Part shown: positions 52,101-64,000 of the stretch, one piece after another
Layout of the letters: each line of letters opens with the position of its first letter
How positions within the stretch are numbered: position 1 is the stretch's first letter
NCBI RefSeq assembly: GCF_020382885.2
Contig: NC_058512.1
Span: forward strand, 79,501-143,500
DNA length: 64,000 bases
From: Scatophagus argus
Taxonomy: Eukaryota; Chordata; Actinopteri; Scatophagidae
Direction: 5' to 3'
The notes under the pieces: model-generated
Database searches by the model: none
Told to the model about the DNA's origin: nothing
The model's input: the letters and a program-made list of their open reading frames with translations, nothing else
Made by a program: the position numbers and the translations under genes

Positions 52101-52963
52101 TGTCTTGACCAATAGGAGGCTGCGGTGGAGGATTTGCATCACTACAGGAATCTGGGGGAATTTTTCCGTCGACGTCTGAAACCTGCAGTCCGACCACTCT
52201 GCCCTTCCTCCTGTCTGGTAATGATCCTCTTCCTCATCCTCCTCTAGTTTCTCCCCTTCTTTTTGTGTGTTTGTTTGTTTGTTTCTCATTCCTCCCTTCA
52301 CCTTTTCCACAACAAGCTTTTTTTGCATTCTACTTTTCCTTTTGTCTCTCTGTAGGAGAATTAGACTGAACCTGAAACTACACGTTCAGGTTTTAAATTC
52401 ATGTTTGGTCGAAGGGTGTGTGACGACTGCTTTAGTGCTTGACTGCATTGTTATGATCAGATCAGAGGTTATTGAACAGTGTGTTTTGTCTGTCAGATCT
52501 CTCCAGCCGATGGAAAGATTCTGCACTTTGGTAGGGTAAAGAACTCGGAGGTGGAACAGGTGAAGGGCATTACCTACAGTCTGGAGAACTTCCTGGGTCC
52601 ACAGAAGAGGCAGGGCAACGGTAGGACTCCACCTAATTCCACCCTGAACAACAAAACAGAGCAATTAGAAATGTCAAGACCTGCTGGTCTTGACTTGGGT
52701 GCTGTCGAGTTCGTCAAGTCAAGAGGATTTGGTTCTCATGTCTCTATCTGACTCTTTCTTTAGACCCTTCTTTGTCTTTCCGGGACCTTCTCCTGTCGTC
52801 TCCTGATAACGACCTTTTCCACGTTGTGGTCTACCTGGCTCCAGGTGACTATCACTGTTTCCATTCACCCACAGACTGGAGGGTGGAGCTTCGACGTCAT
52901 TTCCCAGGTGAGAGTTTTTTCATCTGTTTACCTGTCCGATGTCTGCTCTGTTCTACCTGTTTT

Positions 52964-53013
<50 letters not shown>

Positions 53014-53670
53014 CTTCGCTAGGCTCATTAATGTCCGTTAACCCTGGCATTGCTCGTTTGGTCAAAGAGCTGTTTTGCCTTAATGAGCGTGTGGCGCTCA
53101 CTGGCCAATGGGAGCACGGCTTCTTCTCATTAACGGCAGTCGGGGCCACAAACGTCGGCTCCATCAGACTTTACTTCGACCAGGTGAGGGGGAGTTGAGT
53201 TTTTATGATTTCTACTGCAGTATAACTATTTTGTACGTCCATCTTGAAGGTTTTTCTTTTTATCAGTTTATGAAGTATCAGCTGGAAAACTTTAACGAAT
53301 AATCACGCTGTATGATCCTTGTGCTTTTAGTTGGGTGAGTATTCGGTCTGTTAATCTGAGTAATTCATTATGGAAATGTTCTTGTCATTTTTCTTCTCAG
53401 GAGCTTCAGACGAATGCTCCTCGCTACAGTAAAGGATCCTTTTACGACCGCAGGTATGTTGCCGATGGAAACCAGGTTTCAATTGCAGCAGGTGAAGGAG
53501 GTGTGGTCCCGGGTGATGAAAGGGGTGTGACCTTACAGAAGGGGGCAGCAGTCGGGGAGTTCAACCTCGGCTCCACCATTGTTTTGCTTTTCGAAGCTCC
53601 CAAAGACTTTAGCTTCACCCTGCAGCCAGGACAGCGAATCAGAGTGGGAGAAGGACTTGGCAGCCTCTGA
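45292..53670 (+). CDS. pisd: pisd, phosphatidylserine decarboxylase, mitochondrial-type isoform
   Basis: PISD makes phosphatidylethanolamine from phosphatidylserine in the inner mitochondrial membrane; a pyruvoyl group forms by self-cleavage. Exons: 45292-45335, 45878-45921, 47157-47293, 51868-52002, 52116-52217, 52497-52620, 52764-52907, 53023-53183 and 53401-53670 (386 residues; phases agree). [20 protein letters not shown] is an Arg/Ser-rich mitochondrial leader, followed by the membrane stretch [20 protein letters not shown]. The core has [61 protein letters not shown] and [15 protein letters not shown]. The self-cleavage site LGST is present (Gly354-Ser355, codons at 53569-53574). It ends GEGLGSL as in human. 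Fish-specific extra residues lie before the QKGA segment. Shares all exons from 51868 with the alternative isoform. Confidence 0.96.
46386..46733 (+). mobile_element. tRNA-derived SINE, family B, copy 1
   Basis: Head GCAGCTGTGGCCCAGAGGTT with B-box-like GGTTCAATTACC, middle TGTGCCCTTGAGCAAGGCAC, tail ATACTGTCAATAAAGTGATT with CTT repeats. It matches 62267-62612 closely. It lies in the second pisd intron. Confidence 0.85.
46748..46860 (-). mobile_element. SINE family B fragment, inverted next to copy 1
   Basis: The plus strand reads AATCACTTTATTGGCAG, then GGGGTTAAGTGCATTGCTCA and AGGGCACATTAGC, the reverse complement of the 3' half of the neighbouring SINE with internal loss. The pair is tail to tail. 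Confidence 0.75.
48142..51192 (+). CDS. pisd: pisd alternative first coding exons (lipid-droplet-type N-terminus)
   Basis: Two exons, 48142-48191 (starting ATGTGTCGTC, donor TCATG/GTGAGG) and 51048-51192 (acceptor CAATCAG, donor AATCGG/GTAAGA), join in phase. They give [20 protein letters not shown], then [15 protein letters not shown] and a hydrophobic run [15 protein letters not shown] before entering the common exon at 51868. The order and wording match the human alternative N-terminus as I recall it (MCQSEARQ...KWLHFPQLALRRRLG). With the common exons the product would be 376 residues. In human this form can go to lipid droplets instead of mitochondria. The start exon lies inside an intron of the mitochondrial form, so a second promoter near 48.0 kb is likely. 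Confidence 0.8.
49056..49101. repeat. (CA)n microsatellite
   Basis: About 22 uninterrupted CA units lie in the pisd intron. A shorter (GT)n run follows at about 49192-49214. Confidence 0.95.
49700..50820. other. non-coding stretch in pisd intron, nothing recognised
   Basis: No conserved coding frame. The wording TTTACACCATTAGG recurs (about 49961 and 50009), which hints at an unclassified interspersed repeat. I cannot name it. Confidence 0.3.
52969..53012. repeat. (TC)n tract forming the polypyrimidine tract of a pisd intron
   Basis: About 20 TC units fill much of the 115-bp intron 52908-53022 and end about 10 bp before the acceptor (TTCGCTAG at 53022). Confidence 0.95.
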
Positions 53671-54294
53671 AGATCCAGACTTATGGGGAGGGGCCTGATG
53701 ATGGAGACTAATCAGAGACAAATTTTAAGAGTTTAAGGCATTGTGGAAAATGTTCTCTATTACTAAGAAGCTGTGGAGCACATAGAGATCCTTTTATGAC
53801 AATGACTCATACTCCCAGAATGCCTTGTGCCTCGTGAACGGGGAAATGCCATACCTCTTGCTCTTGCTTTCTGTTCTTTCCTTTCTGTCTCAACTGGAGA
53901 CTGAACCAACTAACAAAACTAATCCAGAACAAAAAGCAGACTTCATTAATCAGACTGTACCAACAACTAAACTCCTCACACAACAGAATAAAAACATGTT
54001 TTACAAAATGTTGTTTCAAGTCAAATATTCTGTTAAAGTGAAGTTAAACATTCCTCCGTCCACTGAAAGTTTGAATGTTTGAAGCTTTATTGTCCACATC
54101 TTGTGGTTAAAAGTCCACTCAGAGCAGAAAAACAAATCTGAAGCAGCTGATTGCTGGAAACTCAACAAAATGCCTGTGATTGGTTAAAAATAATAACGGT
54201 GTTCATTATTTCTTTTTCTATGTGTTAAATTGACATAGCAAAAGAAAAACTGATGGTTTGTTGCTTCTCTACTTTTGTAAAATATGTAATTATG

Positions 54295-54300
54295 AATAAA
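54295..54300 (+). terminator. pisd: pisd poly(A) signal (candidate)
   Basis: AATAAA lies 625 bp after the stop codon, just before a T-rich stretch. A MITE-like repeat begins about 40 bp later. Confidence 0.5.
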
Positions 54301-54342
54301 TATTTATTTCTCAGCAGCTTCGTCTTTATTACACTTGTACAA

Positions 54343-54580
54343 TTAAAGGTCCAGTCTGTAGGATTTAGTGGTGAACCAACGATGGCCTTCAGGTAAACCT
54401 GAAAGCTCCTCTCAGCGTTTGGTTTGTCTGCTGTGGGCTATTGTAGAAACATGGCAGACTCTGAGGAAGAAGTGCATCTCTCTCTGTATAAAAAAGACTC
54501 CAAGGTAATGGAAACACACTGGTTCTTAGGTTTAACTGAATATTATTATTATCATTATAAGTACAATAACTCATCAGTTG
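54343..54580 (+). mobile_element. MITE-like repeat with TTAA-type left end
   Basis: TTAAAGGTCCAGTCTGTAGG at 54343 is a good left end of a TTAA-flanked non-autonomous DNA transposon (piggyBac-like target). TATTGTAGAAACATGGCAGA and CACTGGTTCTTAGG match the body of the family. The right end is not found, so it is truncated or decayed. Confidence 0.55.
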
Positions 54581-54787
54581 TAAATCAATTTGATTTGACT
54601 TGTGGGTTAACACTTACGTTGGTCTTTACACAGGTAGCATCTGAATGCATAACCTTGACTTGTAATGTGTCTTCAGTGTTTGCTTCTAAATTTGATTAAA
54701 TTATGAAACTTGCGTAAGTCATCACATGTTAATTATACTGGAACCTCATCAGAAAGCGGCTAAAATCAGCAGACTCATTGGTCAGTC

Positions 54788-59290
<4,503 letters not shown>

Positions 59291-59301
59291 CAGCTGTGAC
59301 A

Positions 59302-59553
59302 TCACTTCCTCCTCCTGCAGCGGTAACAGCAGACAGGGTTCCTCCCCTCCTCCTCCTCCCCTCCAGCCTCCTTCACTACATATGGCGGTGGGGGGGCGGA
59401 GCTCGACGTGGCATACGGGTTCCCGTCATTACTGCTCAGAGTCATTGGATTGGCTATAACTGTGCCGATGTCGTCAGAAGGGCGGAGCTTAGCCCGGGGT
59501 ATGGTCACGTCACCGTACGGGTTCTCCAGGGAGACGTTGATGCTTGATGACAT
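59302..59553 (-). CDS. small unrecognised protein, 83 residues
   Basis: I do not recognise this family. The frame opens MSSSINVSLENPYGDVTIPR, repeats NP motifs (ENPYG, ANPMT, GNPYA), has a proline run SAPPPPYVV that looks like a PPxY-type motif (PPPPYV), an acidic patch (GGEEEEGR) and ends PVCCYRCRRRK, a cysteine/basic tail that could be palmitoylated. It sits in an exon with a strong upstream acceptor on the minus strand (CTGTTTCTCTAG at about 59653), about 100 nt before the ATG, and a 5' exon with a good donor exists at 60770. Balanced codon use and splice context favour a real gene. The final TGA could be bypassed if a donor near 59307 (GGAAG/TGATG is not GT) were used, so I take the stop as real. 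Confidence 0.55.
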   Translation of the reverse strand: MSSSINVSLENPYGDVTIPRAKLRPSDDIGTVIANPMTLSSNDGNPYATSSSAPPPPYVVKEAGGEEEEGRNPVCCYRCRRRK

Positions 59554-60769
59554 GACAGCTCCTCACGAGGGGGCAGGGCTAAAGATGATCCGGCAATCAA
59601 CCAGTCAGGCGGCCGGCCAATCAGAGGGCACGAGGCAGAGCACGAGACCTTTCTAGAGAAACAGAAAAAGAGAGAATAATTAACTGTAAAGGATGAGGAA
59701 AAGAGGAGGAAGAAAAGATAAAAGAGAGGAAGAGGCAGGGAGGCAGGAAAGAAGGGGAAGGAGAGGAAGAGGGAGAAGAGGAGACGAGGAGCCACATGGA
59801 TGAATTAGCCAACTTTACCAGCTAAAGACAGAATTTTGCTGCATTAGCTACCTAGCAATTCATCCACATTAGCAAACAAGTTCACATTAGCAAACGTTAG
59901 CTAGCCAACACACCATTATCAACACACAGTTCATGAGCTTTGCAGTGATGTTAGCTTTGACTTTGTGTTGAACTGTGTTGTGGTGGTTGGGATGTTAGCA
60001 TACTCTGTCATTTAGGCCTGAATAGGACTCGAAGTTCAGACAACGTCAGTTGTGATTTTTCCATGAATTAATTTTTGATTCATGAAAATTTTATCTTTAT
60101 TAAACTTAATAAGAGCAAATAAGATGATATGTGACATGACGGTAAAATCTGAGGGCCAAGCAGGGACTCAGGCAGGACTGACGCCATCTTTGAATCTGGT
60201 GTGTAAAGCTGTACTGTTTGTACATTAACATCACATTCTTTCCATAGAAATCAGTCCACATGCCACAGAAAGTCATCTAATTTTTAGTTACATCACAAGC
60301 CACACATTGACAAGACGGCATCACTTTCTTACACACAGAATGTTTCACAGTGTGCTGATTAGACTGCTTGCTGCTCCTGTTAGCAGGTCCTGTTAGCTGC
60401 GTAGCCATCATGTACATCATGACACAGAAGAAAACTTATGGACGTTTACTCTGATGGACGTCAGAGATGATGATGCTGTCCCCGGGAAGTGGTGTCACGC
60501 TGAATGATATCAACATATGTTTCCTGTCAGTGTGTGTGAGTCGAGTTTAGACTCCTGTTCTGGTTCTGTAGGATCTTTGGCGCCCCCCTGAGGAGACTTT
60601 GGTTTTTGTGCTGCTGGATGTCTGTTACAGAGTAGATTCTATAGTCCCAGCAGATTAAAATGAGTCAAATTGCTGAGGAGTTGAGTGAAGGCTTCGTGTT
60701 CATGTCTGAATGAGAATTTCTTGTCATCTTTAGAGTGTGAAAGACAAAACATTGTGTCACCCGACTCAC

Positions 60770-60960
60770 CTGTTCAAAGGTACGCAGGTTCACCTCTTTC
60801 TTCTTCCTGAATCTTGTTTCTTCAGAACAAAGTGCAGACTTTCGTTTTCGTTCCTCTTCTCCTTCTCTGCTGCTGAGGACTCTGTGTTACAGCCACAAAC
60901 TGAAGAAAGCCATAAAAATCAGTTTCTCTGCTTCTGACTCTCCCTCCTTTTCACTGTGTG
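60770..60960 (-). promoter_or_regulatory. candidate 5' exon of the 83-residue gene
   Basis: On the minus strand GAACCTGCGTACCTTTGAAC is followed by AG/GTGAGTCGG, a strong donor (boundary at 60770/60769). It would join the acceptor at about 59653. The upstream limit is unknown. Confidence 0.4.
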
Positions 60961-61671
60961 ATTGAAGCTTGCTTGACCGCCTCGCCCAAACCTGTTCTAC
61001 CTGCCGACACTCCCTCTCTCTCCCTGTTCGTTCTCTGTGGAGCTCCACCTCCCTCAGTAACACCTGAACCCCCGACTCAAAGTCAGCCTAATGTCTGACA
61101 CATGAACACACAGCCACGATGACAACAAAGATTGAAGCGATGAGGTGAAGAACACTCTGGTCTGCTTCACATGTACAAGTCCGGTGTTTCTGTGTGTCGT
61201 GAACAAGTCACACACTGAACGTGACGATGAGTGTTTACATGGTTGTGATAAGATAAAACAGGCCTTCATGATAATTTGCACATGTTGAAAACAGTAAAAA
61301 CACCACCTGTGGTAGTTCAGGAGTACAGAGCTCCATAGCGCCTCCCAAAGGGGAGACGCAGGAACAGGTTGTGTCCTGTGTGTAACGATCTGCACTGATG
61401 TTTCCTGATTCTGGACATGTAGTCAAATCCCGGATGGGGGACAGTTGATCTGCAGGCCTGACTGTCAGTGTCATCCATTTCCATGCCGTGTGGTGGTGTG
61501 ACACAGAGGACAGAGGACAGACCAGATTATTCCAGAGCCAAACTGGATTGAACCTCCTAAACTAGAACAGGAGGTCCAGCAGGTGATGTCCTTCAGGTGG
61601 GTTGACACCAGTCTCTCAGGGACTTCACATGCACGGTGCTCATTTTTTCATCCTGAAGAGTCTCTCTGGTG

Positions 61672-61758
61672 ATGACTGAGGAGGAGGAGGGAGCATCAGG
61701 CAGCCGCAGAGGACGAAGGCCGGCAGACAGTGTGAGATCCAGTGAGACACGGAGAGAA
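61672..61758 (+). other. possible plus-strand exon, MTEEEEGASG-type
   Basis: ATGACTGAGGAGGAGGAGGG opens a frame MTEEEEGASGSRRGRRPADS... that ends in a donor-like GAGAGAA/GTAAGT at 61758. No downstream exon could be joined. Weak. Confidence 0.2.
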
Positions 61759-62266
61759 GTAAGTTAGCAGGAGGAATCAGATAAAAGACTCTTGTGTCGT
61801 TAGGTTGATGAAGCTGTTTTACAACACAACAAACAATGTGGACGAGTTCACATAGTATATGTAGCTTGTTCTGGAGCCAAATTATGTTGTTGTGTTTATT
61901 TGTTCATTTTTGTTTATTTTATTGTTATGCGTCTCGAAAGCAGCTTGACTGTAGTTAATGATAATAATAGTGGAGTTTGCAAAATGCGAAACGTTTGTAT
62001 TGACTTTTATTGCAAAATAAATATTTTGTCTGAAAATATCTAATAATAATTCACTCTCTTCAGAACTCGATTTCTTATTTTTCAGTTTTGTGACACCAGA
62101 TTTGTCACACGTTCAGTCTGGAGCAGACAGGTGAAGGCTGTCACTAACCGGTTGAGCAGAAACTTGTTTCATTCTTCAGGTACCAAGCCCCGCCCACACT
62201 CTGCTCCTATTGGCTTAAGTTTACAGGGGTTTTTTCAGCTGATTCACACTGACACTGTGCTGCAAC

Positions 62267-62612
62267 TGTTTGGGGGGGGCAGGTCACCGGTTCGATTCCC
62301 CCACTGGACGGGCAGGAAAAAGTGAAGTGAAGTGAAGTGAAGTGAAGTGAAGTGAAGTGATTAATGTGAAAAATGCCCCCCCCCTTCATTAGCCGGCTGA
62401 TGTGCCCTTGAGCAAGGCACTTAACCCCCCAATATGCTCCCCGGGCGCTTGATGCTGCCCACTGCTCCTGTGTGTGTTTCACTGCATGTAATTTGCCGGG
62501 TGTTGCATGTGTGTGTTCAGCTAAGGATGGGTCAAATGCAGAAGACCAATTCAGTGTGTGTGTGTAAAAATATATATACTGTCAATAAAGCTGATTCTTC
62601 TTCTTCTTCTTC
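62267..62612 (+). mobile_element. tRNA-derived SINE, family B, copy 2
   Basis: B-box-like GGTTCGATTCCC, then GGCAGGAAAAAGTGAAG, the shared TGTGCCCTTGAGCAAGGCAC and tail ACTGTCAATAAAGCTGATTC with CTT repeats. A pure (GAAGT)n array of about eight units (62321-62360) has grown where copy 1 has GGGTGTGGTGGAATG. Confidence 0.85.
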
Positions 62613-63549
62613 AAGTGGTAATGGGGGTTCAAATAAACTCAACAAGTACAAAGCTTTGGGTTCACTTTGACGTGGACTAGCCGCTGCAGCAGACACAGCA
62701 AGCTACATTTACCAACTATTTTGAATAAATAAATAAATAAAAACTGACAATCAAAAAATACTACTGTACTGTACTCAAATAGTACTGAATGCCCTTAACA
62801 CTCAGGCTGTGAGAAAACATGCTGCAGATGTGTCACCTTTAGTGATCTGACAGGACGGCAGAGTGCTGGCACGGCAGTCCTGATCTTATCTCAGGATAGG
62901 AATTCAGCTTTAACAGAACTATGCTAACCGAGGAGGTTAGGATGGCACAGATCCTGTCCTGAATTCCAAGTAACTGATGAAAATGGCAGCCAGTCGGTGG
63001 GAAATGAAGTGAGACAGTCTCCTGTCGCTCTGAACGCAGACAGACTGCAGAATCAGTTCAGAGCAAACCCAATGCAGGATGCATCACCCGCAATTAACTA
63101 ACTTTAGTTTTGTGATATATTGCTGCTTTGCCTCTGAAGAGAGCTCCTTTTCGTATGTGTATACTATATGAATTTCTGATCAGTGACCGGTAGATGACAA
63201 ATGAGCAGTGACAGATAAAACATCTAATACTGTACAACAACATCCCAGGATGTTCCCTGTATCAGCCCATTTAGTTTGATTATTTGTACAAAATGGAGGA
63301 GATATATTAAATGGTCAAACTGCTCAGATAAGTTAATAAACTACAGTTACTTGCGTCTAAAGGCCAACAGGTTGGTAAACCACTAAATAGCTGTCACTAT
63401 CAAGTGGGATGAACTAAATTAGTCGCCAGCTTGCGTTATGGCTCCTTAAAATCAAAATTGTAAAATTTCTAGAGAATCTGAAGAGCCTTTATGATTTAAT
63501 CTAGTGTGAAGACCTCCGTTAATAGAACTGGAACAGTTTGTAGAGACTA

Positions 63550-63835
63550 CCTAACTTATTTTTCTCTCGTTTCTTTACATTATGCTTCAAAGTGTTCAAT
63601 ACGTCGGCTCTCTTCTTCGTCTCAGCCCCCCTCCTTTTTCCCCTTTTCCGTTTCCCGCGGAAGCCCCTCCCTGTTAGCCTTTAGCCGCTTAGCTCCGCAG
63701 CCTGACGACAGGAGGAGTAGCCGGGAAAACGGAGGAGATAAACAGGGAGAAGAGGAGAATATGAGCCCGGTGGAGAACGGCAGAGGACCGCGGTGACCCG
63801 ACAGCGAGTCTGCCGCTGAAACCAGCAGCTTCACG
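63550..63835 (+). promoter_or_regulatory. first exon and promoter of a gene continuing beyond the window
   Basis: A CpG-containing, GC-rich stretch (TTCCCGCGGAAGCCCC, AGCCGGGAAAACGGAGGAG) ends in a strong donor TTCACG/GTACGT (63835/63836). It holds a short frame ATGAGCCCGGTGGAGAACGG (63761-63796, MSPVENGRGPR then stop), probably an upstream reading frame. The gene cannot be named from this exon. Confidence 0.5.
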
Positions 63836-64000
63836 GTACGTTGGTGCGTCTGAAAACGAGCCAGCAGAAGTCGACTAACAGCGAACCTCCTCCCGACTCT
63901 CCCACTCCTCCTCCTCTGTCCGCTGTCTTCATCTTTTCTTTATTTGCTGGGAGAAAAGGGCAGAAAAAACACGTACAGAAAGAGAAAAAGTTAACTTCTG

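Larger units (their letters stand above)
61000..63500. other. intergenic stretch, few features
   Basis: Apart from the SINE at 62267 and the weak exon at 61672, I see AT-rich, non-conserved sequence and no coding region. Confidence 0.4.

Overview
The window is vertebrate nuclear DNA, almost certainly from a percomorph-type ray-finned fish. The evidence is GT-AG spliced genes with compact introns, fish-type tRNA-derived SINEs, L2-like and Rex/L2-type LINE fragments, abundant (CA)n, (GA)n and (TC)n microsatellites, and proteins that match vertebrate families over their full length. I see no prokaryotic or viral operon.

Layout. 1-10.8 kb (minus): the 5' part of apc, with six coding exons (239 residues), a long first intron full of repeats, and a non-coding first exon. 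11.2-12.2 kb: a decayed LINE carrying a younger insertion. 12.4-20.4 kb (plus): complete fktn (fukutin). 21.5-22.0 kb (minus): ufc1 with an intronless coding region. 23.1-32.8 kb (plus): complete ythdc1. 33.6-36.5 kb (minus): a complete UGT2-type UDP-glucuronosyltransferase. 37.1-44.2 kb (plus): a PRR14-family gene, best read as prr14l. 45.3-54.3 kb (plus): complete pisd, with two alternative first-exon sets (mitochondrial type and lipid-droplet type). 54.8-55.5 kb (minus): a small RING protein, probably rnf224. 59.3-61.0 kb (minus): a small unrecognised gene (83 residues). 63.5-63.8 kb (plus): the first exon of a gene that continues past the window.

The genes are unrelated housekeeping or metabolic loci, not a pathway: Wnt/beta-catenin scaffold (apc), O-mannosyl glycan synthesis (fktn), ufmylation (ufc1), nuclear m6A reading (ythdc1), glucuronidation (ugt2), chromatin/lamina tethering (prr14l) and phosphatidylethanolamine synthesis (pisd). 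Two neighbour pairs recall human blocks (YTHDC1-UGT2 on 4q13; PRR14L-PISD on 22q12), so a junction between two ancestral blocks appears to lie near 36.5-37.1 kb.

Most interesting items: the conserved dual 5'-exon design of pisd; two 491-bp repeat copies that differ at about four positions, sitting in introns of different genes; a 163-bp element with a hammerhead-like core that split a LINE and left a target duplication; an L2 element interrupted by two SINEs; an intronless ufc1; an intron inside the usual first coding exon of the UGT; and possible unassigned exons between prr14l and pisd. No clearly new multi-gene system was found.
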